Positions 28,365-37,872 of a stretch of 64,000 nucleotides of DNA are shown here, piece by piece. The number at the start of each line of letters is the position of its first letter. Positions within the stretch are counted from its first letter, which is position 1. The stretch is taken from contig JAISGD010000026.1 of NCBI GenBank assembly GCA_031263195.1, forward strand, positions 1 through 64,000. Direction: 5' to 3'. This DNA is from Campylobacteraceae bacterium. GTDB lineage: Bacteria; Campylobacterota; Campylobacteria; Campylobacterales; Campylobacteraceae. A model generated the notes under the pieces. The model did not search any database and had not been told where the DNA came from. It saw only the letters and a list, made by a program, of their open reading frames with translations. The position numbers and the translations under genes are program-made.

Positions 28365-30419
28365 ATGTCGTCAAGTTACCCAAATTCAAATGAATACAGA
28401 GCAGCTTTTCAGTATGTGAAAGAGAGTTTGACAGATCCTGTTTTGAAAGAGGGCATTGTTAAAACAAATTCGCTGGGACCGCAAGTATTCAGCGGTAATT
28501 TTGCTTATGCATATGAGATTACTTCTCAATACAGGATAAAATATGCCGTGCGTTGTTTTCGTTACCCTTCGAGAGACCGTGAAGAGCGTTATGTTGCCAT
28601 ATCAAAATTTTTGAAACATTTGAAATCCTACTATTTTGTCGACTTTGAGTATCAATCTGACGGTATTACTGTCAGTGGCATAAAATATCCTATTGTAAAA
28701 ATGGCATGGATAGACGGCGTTTTGTTGGGACAGTTTATATCGGAAAATTACTCTAATAGGCGCAGGCTTAAAAATCTCATAACATCTCTTATCGCACTTG
28801 CGAGATTTATCGAACATAGTGGGTTAGCGCATGGTGATATACAAACAGGTAATATCATCGTAAATAATGACGGCAGGGATTTAAAGCTTATAGATTATGA
28901 CGGCATGTATGTAAGAGATATTAAAGAGTTGGGCAATTGCGAATGCGGCACACCGAATTTTCAACATCCGCAAAGAGGTAACGCTTGGAATGCAAAGTTG
29001 GACAGATTCTCGTTTATCTGCTTGTATGTCGCTCTTAATGCGCTTATAGAGCAGTACTCTTTATGGGAAGAGTTATCGTGCGACGAGGAGTCTATACTAT
29101 TTGTTACTTCGGATTATGAAGATACAAAAAATTCAAAAGCTTTTCATAAATTAATGCAGATTGAAAATATGAAAGAGGATGCACAAAAGTTTAAAAGAAT
29201 CTGTGAAGCTCCTTTTGACAAAATCCCCTCGCTTGATGATTTTATTGCCGGCGATAATATACCCAATTACTATCATACAAGTAAATTTGTATATTTTGCG
29301 AGCGCTATTATATTACTTGTTGCAGGTGTGGTCTATTTGCTGGAAAATGGTTACACGATTGATACTATATATCAAAAAACAGGCGCAAAAGAGCAAAACA
29401 TGAAAACGGTTAATGAGTTGCAAAAGGAAGCGGCGATAAATATATACAGCGTGCGAGATTATACCGATACGATTAGACAGCTTGATGATTTGCATATGCA
29501 GTTGCCAAACGATAATGATATACGGCTGTTATCTGCCATGACATATGCCGTAAGCGGTTATGACGATGCCAAACTCTCGGCACTTATTACGCCGCTGGAA
29601 GCGAAAAAAATGGAGGATTCAAGACTCTATTTTGTTTTGGCAGTTCTTTATTGGCGTAAAAATGATATGCAAAATGCGAAGTATTATGTAGATTTGACAA
29701 AAAATGACATGCATATGGACAGTAAGTTAAAAAGGCTCTCAATTTCATTTGCCGATATTATCGATATACAGCTAAACGCCTACAATCGTCATAAAGATGC
29801 TTTTAATGGTAAAGACAACGATATATTTGCTGAAGCGATGGTTTTATGGGAAAATAATTATGCACTGAAAGAGTATTTTGAAGAGATATTTTTGGACGGA
29901 TTTATCGGCTTTTCCAACGAATATGAATTTAATATTGAGCATCAATCATTTGCGGAGTGGTTTGATGCTTATGCAAGTTATAATATGGGTAAAGGATTGA
30001 AATCGCTCATAAAATTATATGATCGACACCCTAAAAACGCACAGCTTTTATATTTGATAACGACTAATATTGCTAATCTTTATATCGAAAACAGTGAAGG
30101 TAAATGCTATTTTCGCCGCGATAAGTATTTAAAAGTTGCCAAAGAATTCGGTGAAGAGTTGGCAGTAATCAACGCTAAAAGAGCTATAGATTTTGCTAAA
30201 GAGTTAGCTGAATTGCCTTTTTCGCAAACTCAAAGTTACTATGCTCTTGCCCTTGCGTATTATGCGAACGGCGAGCTTGATATTGCCGCCGGTATCGCAA
30301 ATATCGCTAAAACAAAATTAACAAATGAGGATTCAAACGAAATACGAGAAAAGATTGCAGCGCTTCTTATCCATATAAATGACAGTATTGCATGCAGGTC
30401 TAATAGTAAAACGCAATGA
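28365..30419 (+). CDS. Membrane-anchored kinase-like protein with helical-repeat tail
   Basis: A 684-residue protein. Residues about 35-290 form an Hanks-type kinase fold: HGDIQTGN (catalytic D158, N163) and DYDG in place of DFG (177-180), then CGTPNFQHP as the activation segment. The glycine loop is weak (SGNFAYAY), and the usual VAIK lysine aligns with Arg in YAVRCF (R63), so activity is uncertain. One membrane helix spans about 308-326. The remaining 350 residues are alpha-helical with TPR/Sel1-like pairs (YFVLAVLYWRKNDMQNAKYY, SYYALALAYYANGELDIAAG) and should lie outside the cytoplasm. E. coli YegI-type kinases instead carry other C-terminal domains. It ends the trio; leuA converges downstream. 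Confidence 0.8.
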   Translation: MSSSYPNSNEYRAAFQYVKESLTDPVLKEGIVKTNSLGPQVFSGNFAYAYEITSQYRIKYAVRCFRYPSRDREERYVAISKFLKHLKSYYFVDFEYQSDGITVSGIKYPIVKMAWIDGVLLGQFISENYSNRRRLKNLITSLIALARFIEHSGLAHGDIQTGNIIVNNDGRDLKLIDYDGMYVRDIKELGNCECGTPNFQHPQRGNAWNAKLDRFSFICLYVALNALIEQYSLWEELSCDEESILFVTSDYEDTKNSKAFHKLMQIENMKEDAQKFKRICEAPFDKIPSLDDFIAGDNIPNYYHTSKFVYFASAIILLVAGVVYLLENGYTIDTIYQKTGAKEQNMKTVNELQKEAAINIYSVRDYTDTIRQLDDLHMQLPNDNDIRLLSAMTYAVSGYDDAKLSALITPLEAKKMEDSRLYFVLAVLYWRKNDMQNAKYYVDLTKNDMHMDSKLKRLSISFADIIDIQLNAYNRHKDAFNGKDNDIFAEAMVLWENNYALKEYFEEIFLDGFIGFSNEYEFNIEHQSFAEWFDAYASYNMGKGLKSLIKLYDRHPKNAQLLYLITTNIANLYIENSEGKCYFRRDKYLKVAKEFGEELAVINAKRAIDFAKELAELPFSQTQSYYALALAYYANGELDIAAGIANIAKTKLTNEDSNEIREKIAALLIHINDSIACRSNSKTQ

Positions 30420-30592
30420 TAGGAGTTCATATTTCACATATGCATGCCATAAAGCGTTAAAAAAGTGCAAAAATTTTCTGCTGTCATGTCTAAAACTATA
30501 AAAGTGTTTAAGTTATAATAAATGCAAAATACAAATCCTCTGCCTTCGGGACAAAAGTAAAACTGTCGATAAATGGCGTGCAAAACCGCCCA

Positions 30593-32107
30593 TTATTTCA
30601 TAGACATGTAGCTATTAAGCGCGCCTATGTAAGCTTGAGCCGTAGCGTACATAGTGTCTACATTTAACCCGTGTCCGATAATCGGTTTATTGTTATCAAA
30701 AGCTACTTTTACTATTACTTTAGCAAGCGCGTCTTTTCCTTGGCTAACGGCATCTACTTTATAGTCTTTTAACTCTCCGTTTGCGCCGCAAACTCTGTCT
30801 ATGACTTTAAACACGGCGTCCATAGTGCCGTTACCGATAGCGGCGTCTGTGATGAGCTTATCTTTGTGTTTTATGGTAATCGCCGCGTTTGGCACGCCTC
30901 CTGGATTACAATCGCTTAATTGCAATGTGACAAGTTCAAACACTTGAGGTATTTTTGTAATCTCTTCGGCGACCAAAGCTCTTATATCATCGTCGAAGAT
31001 CTCTTTTTTTTGGTCGGCTAAAATTTTAAATTTTTCAAACGCTTCGTTTATCTCTTCGTCTTTTAGCGTATATCCCAACGTTTGCAACCTGTCTTTAAAC
31101 GCGTGTCGTCCGGAGTGTTTACCAAGCACTAAATTGTTTTTATCAAGCCCTATGTCGCTTGGTTTTATGATCTCATAAGTCTCTTTATTTTTCAAAACAC
31201 CGTCTTGATGTATGCCGCTTTCGTGCGCGAACGCGTTTTTGCCTACTAACGCTTTATTTGGCTGAGGTTCAATACCGGTGATTAACGATACGAGTTTGCT
31301 TGTAGGATAAATCTCTTTGGTGTTGATATTTGTATAAAGCGGAGAGAATACGTCCTGTCTTGTTTTTATAGCCATAACTATCTCTTCCAACGCCGCGTTT
31401 CCAGCGCGCTCGCCAAGACCGTTTATGGTGCATTCCACTTGTCTGGCTCCATTTTCAATAGCCGCTAAAGAGTTCGCGACCGCTAAACCTAAATCATTAT
31501 GGTTATGTACCGAAATTATGGCTCTATTGCTTACAAAATCGCTAAGTTCTTTTATGCGCGCGCCTATCTCATTTGGAAGGCAGTATCCTACGGTATCGGG
31601 GATATTCAAAGTAAGCGCCCCGACTTTTATCACAGCGTCCAACACCTCTTTTAAAAAACTAATATCGCTTCTTCCCGCGTCTTCACAACTAAATTCTACG
31701 TCGTCGGTAAAAGTTTTAGCGTATTGCACCGCTTGCACCGCTTTTTTTATCACTTCATCAGGCGTCATTTTTAATTTGTATTCCATATGAATGGGACTTG
31801 TAGCCAAGAATACATGTATCCTTCTATACTTTGCCAAAGCGATTGAATCCGCCGCCGCTTTTATATCTTTCTCAACGCATCTTGCGAGCGAACATACCGT
31901 ACTTTTATCCATCTGTTCGCTTATTCTTTTTATAGCGTCGAAATCTCCGGGGCTTGCCGCGGCAAATCCAGCTTCTATTATGTCGACGCCTAGTTTTTGC
32001 AACTGCAAGGCTATTTGTATCTTCTCTTCCGTGTTCATAGAAGCGCCCGGGCTTTGCTCGCCGTCTCTTAAAGTCGTATCAAAAATTTTAATTATGTTGT
32101 TACTCAT
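30593..32107 (-). CDS. leuA: 2-isopropylmalate synthase
   Basis: First committed step of leucine synthesis, condensing acetyl-CoA with 2-oxoisovalerate. It shows [16 protein letters not shown], the metal-binding HNHNDLGLA and the GLGERAGNA block, and [11 protein letters not shown]-terminal allosteric domain (about residues 385-504; [13 protein letters not shown]) should bind leucine for feedback inhibition. It has 504 residues. A candidate leader peptide with a hairpin precedes it. Downstream is the convergent kinase gene. Confidence 0.96.
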   Translation of the reverse strand: MSNNIIKIFDTTLRDGEQSPGASMNTEEKIQIALQLQKLGVDIIEAGFAAASPGDFDAIKRISEQMDKSTVCSLARCVEKDIKAAADSIALAKYRRIHVFLATSPIHMEYKLKMTPDEVIKKAVQAVQYAKTFTDDVEFSCEDAGRSDISFLKEVLDAVIKVGALTLNIPDTVGYCLPNEIGARIKELSDFVSNRAIISVHNHNDLGLAVANSLAAIENGARQVECTINGLGERAGNAALEEIVMAIKTRQDVFSPLYTNINTKEIYPTSKLVSLITGIEPQPNKALVGKNAFAHESGIHQDGVLKNKETYEIIKPSDIGLDKNNLVLGKHSGRHAFKDRLQTLGYTLKDEEINEAFEKFKILADQKKEIFDDDIRALVAEEITKIPQVFELVTLQLSDCNPGGVPNAAITIKHKDKLITDAAIGNGTMDAVFKVIDRVCGANGELKDYKVDAVSQGKDALAKVIVKVAFDNNKPIIGHGLNVDTMYATAQAYIGALNSYMSMK

Positions 32108-32136
32108 TATTTATATCCTTAAATTTATTAATAAAA

Positions 32137-32153
32137 GATGTTTAAAAAACATC
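32137..32153 (-). terminator. Hairpin before leuA, candidate attenuator
   Basis: Perfect 7-base inverted repeat (GATGTTT, three-base loop, AAACATC), followed on the minus strand by TTTTATT, between the candidate leader peptide and leuA. It is AT-rich and weak. It could act as a leader-controlled terminator; no alternative antiterminator pairing was established. Confidence 0.35.
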
Positions 32154-32179
32154 ACAAAAAGCTTAAAACTAAAACAAAA

Positions 32180-32284
32180 TTACAGGGGAAAAGATATAGA
32201 TAAATGAAGCAGGAGCGCGTTTTTAATCTCAATTTTAGGTAAGATTTTGATGTATTTGGCAATGCCGGTACTTACACCGTTCAT
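32180..32284 (-). CDS. leuL: Candidate leucine leader peptide upstream of leuA
   Basis: A 34-codon frame with an excellent Shine-Dalgarno site (AAAGGAG, six to seven bases before the ATG) lies between pssA and leuA in the same direction. It encodes six Leu and six Ile; near its end is NALLLHLSISFPL with Leu codons CTC, CTG, CTT, TTA and CTG. Leu-rich peptides before leuA act as ribosome-stalling sensors in attenuation in many bacteria. The stop is about 70 bases before leuA, and a hairpin follows. The enrichment is moderate, so an ordinary small protein is possible. Confidence 0.45.
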   Translation of the reverse strand: MNGVSTGIAKYIKILPKIEIKNALLLHLSISFPL

Positions 32285-32313
32285 ACGAAACTCCTTTGTT
32301 TAAAAATTTAGAA

Positions 32314-33060
32314 TTAACCATTATACTTATTTTTTTTGATTTTTGCAACAATGTAATTATATATGACTCTTGTAATGCCATATAAAGTATAAATGCTAGC
32401 CAGGATAGTAACGGCAATTATTGTGTACATGTAGATAATTGAAAAAATAACTACTAAAACCGTTAAAATTTTAATTGTTTGGGATTTTTTCAAGTCTATT
32501 TTTTTGAAGCTAGGATATCTTATATTGCTTACCATCAAAAATGACGCGAGAGCTTGCAATATAAAAAGCGTATATTCAAAACCTTCGAATATATCGTAAT
32601 GTTGAAACATAAGCCCCCACATTACAACCAAAACGGCAGCTGTGGGTATAGGTAAACCTATAAAAACGGACGGTTCGTTTGAAGGACTCATAACGTTAAA
32701 TCTGGCGAGCCTTATAGCGCCGAAAACTACGTAAATAGAGGCGAATAATACGCCGATTCTTCCGTAATTATATCCTACGCTAAAATAAAAAAACATAGCC
32801 GGAGCGGCGCCAAACGCTATCACATCTGCAAGAGAGTCAAATTCTACTCCGAACTTGCTTGTAGTCTTGGTAAACCTTGCTACTTTGCCGTCAAGCCCGT
32901 CAAGAATAAGAGATAATATGATATAAATAGCGGCTTTATCAAAAAGCCCTTGAGATGCCGCTATTATGGAAGCGATTCCTAAAAATGCGCTTGCAGCCGT
33001 AAAAAGATTTGGCAGCATATAGTTAAAATAAAGCTTTCCGTTTTTTATTTCATTATCCAT
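32314..33060 (-). CDS. pssA: CDP-diacylglycerol-serine O-phosphatidyltransferase
   Basis: Integral membrane enzyme that makes phosphatidylserine, precursor of phosphatidylethanolamine. The CDP-alcohol phosphatidyltransferase signature is read as DGLDGKVARFTKTTSKFGVE with DSLADVIAFG (pattern DGxxARx8Gx3Dx3D). MLPNLFTAASAFLG is the typical start. It has about seven hydrophobic segments. The frame is open further upstream, but the ATG at 33060 gives MDNEIKNGKLYFNYMLPN and lies two bases after the PSD-related gene. Length 248 residues. Confidence 0.93.
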   Translation of the reverse strand: MDNEIKNGKLYFNYMLPNLFTAASAFLGIASIIAASQGLFDKAAIYIILSLILDGLDGKVARFTKTTSKFGVEFDSLADVIAFGAAPAMFFYFSVGYNYGRIGVLFASIYVVFGAIRLARFNVMSPSNEPSVFIGLPIPTAAVLVVMWGLMFQHYDIFEGFEYTLFILQALASFLMVSNIRYPSFKKIDLKKSQTIKILTVLVVIFSIIYMYTIIAVTILASIYTLYGITRVIYNYIVAKIKKNKYNG

Positions 33061-33061
33061 T

Positions 33062-33712
33062 TTAATCCTTATAAGCAAAGTATCCCATGATGCTCTCACC
33101 ACCCTTGACATAATCGCCTATAGAGAGTTTTATCCTTGTTTCAAGCGGTAAAAAAAGCTCTACCGTACCGTCTACCATAAAAGCTATTCTTGTACCTGCC
33201 CTGATATTACCTCTCTCTTTTGAGAGATATAGTTTGCGGCTAAATATGCCAGCGCGAAGCCTCATGGCAAAATTATCATCGCCTTTTATGCATTTTATAT
33301 TAACGCGTTCATTCAAAGTAAGAGCCTCTTTTGTATATGGCGGCAAAAAAAGCCCATAAATGGTTTTTGCACTTGACAATACGGCTGCTGTTGGGGAGCG
33401 CACCATGCTAACATTAAGCGGTAGAGAGCGAATTTTTATATATAAACTTTTTTTGCCGTCCATTAACTCATCTGCACATCTGTTTATAGCTGTAATTTTA
33501 CCGTCAATGGGCGCTATCACTGCCAAAGGATCATCTTCGACAGCTATTCTTTCAGGGTTTCTATAGATAAACAGTAAAAAAAGCAAAACCATAAGCATGA
33601 AAAACGCCGCGAAATGTGTCCATACGGCGAGCAAAAACAACGCAAAAGCTATACCGCATACTCTCCACCCTTCTTTAGCGATAATTTGCGTTGTCGTAAA
33701 TGAGCTGTTCAT
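33062..33712 (-). CDS. Phosphatidylserine decarboxylase-related membrane protein
   Basis: A 216-residue protein with two N-terminal helices (about residues 18-47) and a domain related to short phosphatidylserine decarboxylases: VIAPIDGKITAI, LPLNVSMVRSP and a C-terminal GTRIAFMVDGTVELFLP. In active enzymes the second block reads like NVHxxR and the self-cleavage site is Gly-Ser. Here the His position is Ser and the site reads GGT-ACG, Gly-Thr. It sits between ftsH and pssA, as does the PSD-related gene in Campylobacter. It may have lost decarboxylase activity or use different chemistry, so I give no gene symbol. Confidence 0.8.
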   Translation of the reverse strand: MNSSFTTTQIIAKEGWRVCGIAFALFLLAVWTHFAAFFMLMVLLFLLFIYRNPERIAVEDDPLAVIAPIDGKITAINRCADELMDGKKSLYIKIRSLPLNVSMVRSPTAAVLSSAKTIYGLFLPPYTKEALTLNERVNIKCIKGDDNFAMRLRAGIFSRKLYLSKERGNIRAGTRIAFMVDGTVELFLPLETRIKLSIGDYVKGGESIMGYFAYKD

Positions 33713-33717
33713 AAATT

Positions 33718-35676
33718 TTATTGACTCTCTATTGCGTTGCTATCACTGCTTTTGTTAGTCTCTATATCGACTCGAATACGTGTAGTGATACCGTTTTCTT
33801 TCTCAAAATCCCTAATAATTTGTCTGAACTCTTCACCATCCAGCGTCTCTTTATCATATAATGCCTTGACAGTATTTTCTATTGCACCTCTATACTCTTC
33901 AAGCATTTTTACAACGATGCTAAAGCGCTCGTCAAGTTTCTCTTTTACATATTTATCTATCGCTTCGGCAGTCTTTTCACTGTAGTCTTTAATGGTTTGT
34001 CCTCCGTTTAAAAAGAGGTTTGTCTGTCTTTCCAATACCATAAGTCCTGTTATTTCACTCATGCCATACATACTGACCATCGTTTTAATGATGCCTGTGG
34101 CTCTCTCAAGGTCGTTTGATGCGCCGCTTGAAACTTCGCCCAAGAAAACTTTTTCAGCTGCGCGTCCTGCAAGCAATACATCAACTTTGGCTATCAGTTC
34201 GTATTGTTGATATAAATAGCGATTCTCTTCGGGCGTATTCATGGAGTACCCAAGTGCACCTATACCGCGCGGTACAATAGTGACTTTTGTCGTTTTTGTA
34301 GAACCTTCGGTTATTTCTCCTATAAGCGCATGTCCGCTTTCATGATAAGCTACTATCTTTTTCTCTTTCGGATTTATCGCTCTGCCTTTTTTCTTCAAGC
34401 CGATAGCCGCTCTCTCAAAGGCTTCCAAGAAATCTTTTTGTTCTACATACTCTTTTGATTCACGTCCTGCTAAAAGAGCCGCCTCGTTGATGATATTTGC
34501 CAAATCCGCTCCGGCAAAACCGACTGTAAGTCTTCCTATTTCTTCCAAGTCTACATCTTTGGCTATTTTCAAATCTTTTATATGCACTTTTAAAATAGCT
34601 ACTCTGCCTTGAAAATCGGGTCTATCCACAACAACCTGCCTGTCAAAACGTCCAGGTCTTAAAAGCGCGGCGTCTAAGACTTCGGGTCTATTTGTAGCTG
34701 CCAAAACGATAACTGGAGAAGAATCCGAAGAGAAACCGTCCATTTCAGCTAAGAGTTGATTTAAGGTTTGCTCTCTTTCGTCATTGCCGCCAAGCTGTCC
34801 GCCTGCAGCACGACTTTTACCTATCGCGTCTATTTCGTCTATAAAGACAATAGCCGGAGCTTCTTTTTTGGCGTTGTTAAATAACTCTCTTACTCTGCTA
34901 GCCCCTACGCCTACAAACATCTCTATGAAACTTGAACCGGAAACCGAAAAGAATGGAACGTCTGCTTCTCCTGCGACCGCTTTCGCGAGCAGTGTTTTAC
35001 CTGTGCCTGGAGGTCCTACAAGTAATACTCCTTTTGGAATTTTTGCTCCAAGTCTTATATATCTATCTGGATGGCGCAAAAAGTCCACTATCTCCACAAC
35101 TTCCTCTTTTGCTTCTTCGACTCCGGCCACATCGGAAAATTTGACTTTTGGTTTTTCCGAATTGACAAGTTTTTTGCTGTTACCCATACCTAAAATACCA
35201 CTGCCCATATTTTTTTGCATACGATTAACGATAAACATCCAAAGTGCGAAAAATATAAACAGGTACAACATCCACGAGAGTGCGTTAGCAAACCATTTTG
35301 ACTCTTTATGTCCACCGTAAGCTATATGTTTCTCTTCCAAAAGCGACAAAAGCGATGCGTCTTCGCCTACTCTTTGGGCTATATATTTTATTCTTGGGGT
35401 GTCTTTTGAGATAGCTATTACAGTCTCATCACTGACGCTGACACTTTCTATTTTATCATTTTTGATAAGCTCTTTTATCTCATAATAAGCGACATTTTTA
35501 GTTTGTGCGTTGACATTGGCGACTTCAGCTATATTATCCGAAGACGGAGTAACAAAAGTCTTAAAAATGAATATTACCGCTATGGAAAACAGCGCGAATA
35601 CAAGCAACGGGTTTTTATTGAAAAAATTGTTGTTATCGTTTTGTGGCTGACGGTTGTTGTTATCGTTTTGTCCCAT
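33718..35676 (-). CDS. ftsH: ATP-dependent zinc metalloprotease FtsH
   Basis: Membrane-anchored AAA+ protease that degrades misfolded membrane proteins and regulates LPS synthesis enzymes in other bacteria. The N-terminus is Asn/Gln-rich with a first helix (about residues 27-43), a periplasmic part, and a second helix (about 133-150). It has Walker A GPPGTGKT, Walker [11 protein letters not shown], an SRH region [19 protein letters not shown] and the zinc site [10 protein letters not shown]. It has 652 residues. It sits four bases after prmA and five before the PSD-related gene, as in Campylobacter and Helicobacter. Confidence 0.97.
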   Translation of the reverse strand: MGQNDNNNRQPQNDNNNFFNKNPLLVFALFSIAVIFIFKTFVTPSSDNIAEVANVNAQTKNVAYYEIKELIKNDKIESVSVSDETVIAISKDTPRIKYIAQRVGEDASLLSLLEEKHIAYGGHKESKWFANALSWMLYLFIFFALWMFIVNRMQKNMGSGILGMGNSKKLVNSEKPKVKFSDVAGVEEAKEEVVEIVDFLRHPDRYIRLGAKIPKGVLLVGPPGTGKTLLAKAVAGEADVPFFSVSGSSFIEMFVGVGASRVRELFNNAKKEAPAIVFIDEIDAIGKSRAAGGQLGGNDEREQTLNQLLAEMDGFSSDSSPVIVLAATNRPEVLDAALLRPGRFDRQVVVDRPDFQGRVAILKVHIKDLKIAKDVDLEEIGRLTVGFAGADLANIINEAALLAGRESKEYVEQKDFLEAFERAAIGLKKKGRAINPKEKKIVAYHESGHALIGEITEGSTKTTKVTIVPRGIGALGYSMNTPEENRYLYQQYELIAKVDVLLAGRAAEKVFLGEVSSGASNDLERATGIIKTMVSMYGMSEITGLMVLERQTNLFLNGGQTIKDYSEKTAEAIDKYVKEKLDERFSIVVKMLEEYRGAIENTVKALYDKETLDGEEFRQIIRDFEKENGITTRIRVDIETNKSSDSNAIESQ

Positions 35677-35679
35677 TTT

Positions 35680-36483
35680 TTACCTTTTATAAACTAATGT
35701 ATGCCACTCGTTTTCTCTAAACTCATCTATCAAGAGGAGTGTGGCGTATTGTTCTTTAATCTGTTTGACATATTTGTCCAAAATACCCGATAATATTAAA
35801 ATACCATCCCCGCTTAAAGCGTTTACAAGATCGTTTTTTATTGCTAAAAGCACATCAGCAATGATATTGGCAGCTATTACGCTGTATTTGACAGGAGCGG
35901 TGCCGACTGAACCGACCCAACTATTTTTATATTTTACACTATTTTCCGCAAAATTTTTATGTGCAACTTCTAACGCTTCGGTATCGGTATCGCATATATC
36001 GGCAATAGCTCCAAGTTTACTTGCCGCTATAGAAAGTATACCGCTTCCGGTACCAACGTCTAAAAAGCGGCTTCCAATACTGATGTAGCGCTGCAGCATC
36101 AGTAAGCAGCCGTATGTGCTCTCATGATGTCCGGAGCCAAATGCCAAGGCAGGATTAATGATGATATCTATAAAACCGTCTTTTGGTTTTTCCCAGTCAG
36201 GACGGATATAAAGATTGCCGGCTATTACGGGCTGTACGCTCTCTTGATATTTTTTTACCCAATCTTCATTGGGCTTTTGGCTAATAACTGTTTGAATCTC
36301 TATGTCAAGCTTTTTGGCATACTCCTTGACGCCGAATTCTGTAACGTCCAATGGTTCGCAACTTCGTACTATAAGCCATTCGTTATTCTCTTCTACAGCA
36401 TCTGTAAATTCCAATAAAAAATCGCTAAAAAGTGCAAGTTTTCTAGCTGGATGAACACAAAGTTCAAAATATTTTTCACACAT
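35680..36483 (-). CDS. prmA: Ribosomal protein L11 methyltransferase
   Basis: SAM-dependent enzyme that trimethylates ribosomal protein L11. It shows NPALAFGSGHHESTYGCL (the family's AFGTGxHxTT block with small changes), FLDVGTGSGILSIAASKLG (SAM motif I) and VIAANIIADVL (NPPY-like region). The 267 residues include the N-terminal L11-recognition part. It is directly followed by ftsH. In Helicobacter and Campylobacter cheY precedes prmA; here hisA is the next gene upstream on this strand, with about 65 bases between. Confidence 0.93.
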   Translation of the reverse strand: MCEKYFELCVHPARKLALFSDFLLEFTDAVEENNEWLIVRSCEPLDVTEFGVKEYAKKLDIEIQTVISQKPNEDWVKKYQESVQPVIAGNLYIRPDWEKPKDGFIDIIINPALAFGSGHHESTYGCLLMLQRYISIGSRFLDVGTGSGILSIAASKLGAIADICDTDTEALEVAHKNFAENSVKYKNSWVGSVGTAPVKYSVIAANIIADVLLAIKNDLVNALSGDGILILSGILDKYVKQIKEQYATLLLIDEFRENEWHTLVYKR

Positions 36484-36548
36484 CTGTTTTTAAAAACCTC
36501 TTTTTATTTAAAGGGCCTTATTTTAACCAAAAATACCTTGAATACTCT

Positions 36549-37259
36549 TTACAGCAAGCGTTTGAAAGCTTCTTTTAAATTTATCGTACCTTCGTAGTAC
36601 GCTTTTCCTACGATAACGCCGTCTATTTTTTCGGTTTTTAAAAGCGCTGTTACATCGTTCATATCTTTTACGCCGCCGCTTGCTATCACGGGAAGATTTG
36701 AAGCGTTTGCAATTTCAAGCGTAAATTCAACATTTACCCCCGATAGCATTCCGTCCCTGCCCACATCTGTGCAAATGATAGCACTAACTCCCGCATTTGC
36801 GAATTTTTGCGCTAAAACCGACGCTTTAATGTTTGAAGTTTGCGCCCATCCCTCTACCGCCACAAAACCATCAATCGCGTCAATACCAACGACAATAGGA
36901 TATTTTTTGCTCATATTTTCCACAAATTTGGGATTTTTCAGAGCAATTGAGCCTAAAATCACTCTATCAATTCCCAAATCAATGTATTTTTTTATCGTCT
37001 CCTCGTCTCTTATGCCGCCGCCAAGCTCTATTTTCAGATCGGTTTTATTTCTGATTTTTTTTATTGTTTCCAAATTTTTAGGCTCTCCGGCAAACGCTCC
37101 GTTCAAATCCACAAGATGAAGCCACTTAGCCCCAGCGATTTCAAACTCCGCGGCTAATTCCCAAGGAGTATTTGAATAGATTTTGGCGCTTTGCATTAAA
37201 CCTTTGCTAAGCCTTACGGCTAATCCGTCTTTTAAATCAATAGCAGGCAGTATATCCAT
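36549..37259 (-). CDS. hisA: ProFAR isomerase
   Basis: TIM-barrel enzyme of histidine synthesis (phosphoribosylformimino-AICAR-P isomerase). It starts [15 protein letters not shown] and shows [41 protein letters not shown] and ASGGVKDM. It has 236 residues. It starts one base after hisH ends, so the two form an operon; HisH works with HisF, which is not in the window. Confidence 0.96.
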   Translation of the reverse strand: MDILPAIDLKDGLAVRLSKGLMQSAKIYSNTPWELAAEFEIAGAKWLHLVDLNGAFAGEPKNLETIKKIRNKTDLKIELGGGIRDEETIKKYIDLGIDRVILGSIALKNPKFVENMSKKYPIVVGIDAIDGFVAVEGWAQTSNIKASVLAQKFANAGVSAIICTDVGRDGMLSGVNVEFTLEIANASNLPVIASGGVKDMNDVTALLKTEKIDGVIVGKAYYEGTINLKEAFKRLL

Positions 37260-37260
37260 A

Positions 37261-37872
37261 TTAAATTTCCATAAAATTTTTCAATATTTTCAATCCGTTT
37301 TCGTGCGACTTTTCTGGGTGCGGCTGAAAACCGTAAATAGAACCTTTTTGAACAATACTGGGGAAGTCATATCCGTAATTTGTGGATGCGACTATATATT
37401 TTTTGTCACATGCAACATGGTAGCTATGTACAAAATATAGATAAGTTTCATCCTGTAAATCTTTTAAAAGTGAACTGTTTTGCTTGATTTTGAAAGAGTT
37501 CCAACCCATATGGGGTACTTTTAGAGGCGTTTTAAATTTTTTCTTATCAAATGCCGTTACAACGCCCTCTATTAATCCAAGCCCATTATTTGAGCCAAAT
37601 TCACTGCTTTTGTCAAACAACAGCTGCATTCCAAGGCATATACCAAGCAGTGGTTTACCGTTAGCTGCAAACTCTATAATGGCTTTATCCATACCGCTTT
37701 CGCGTAAAAATCGCATTCCATCACCAAATGCACCGACGCCAGGTAAAATAGCTCTGTCATAATTTTCAAGCTTTTTGGGTTCTTTAACCAAAACGGCTTT
37801 TTGTCCTATTTTTTCAATAGCATTTATGACGCTTTGAAGATTTCCTATTCTGTAATCAATCAGAGCAATCAT
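37261..37872 (-). CDS. hisH: Imidazole glycerol phosphate synthase glutaminase subunit
   Basis: Class I glutamine amidotransferase that supplies ammonia to His[12 protein letters not shown] is the start; the nucleophile Cys is in [11 protein letters not shown] (about residue 80), with the oxyanion region [10 protein letters not shown] and the catalytic His-x-Glu in FQPHPEKSH. It has 203 residues. It overlaps the upstream membrane protein gene by 17 bases. Confidence 0.96.
   Translation of the reverse strand: MIALIDYRIGNLQSVINAIEKIGQKAVLVKEPKKLENYDRAILPGVGAFGDGMRFLRESGMDKAIIEFAANGKPLLGICLGMQLLFDKSSEFGSNNGLGLIEGVVTAFDKKKFKTPLKVPHMGWNSFKIKQNSSLLKDLQDETYLYFVHSYHVACDKKYIVASTNYGYDFPSIVQKGSIYGFQPHPEKSHENGLKILKNFMEI

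Noticed and set aside
26758-30419. Calling the trio a complete tellurite-resistance or defence operon
   Set aside because: No TerB, TerC, TerD, TerF or nuclease gene is near, so I keep it as a VWA-phosphatase-kinase trio with unknown role.
34784-35320. 178-codon plus-strand frame inside ftsH
   Set aside because: It is the antisense of the FtsH ATPase region. Its Ser/Pro-rich composition is a typical shadow of conserved coding sequence.
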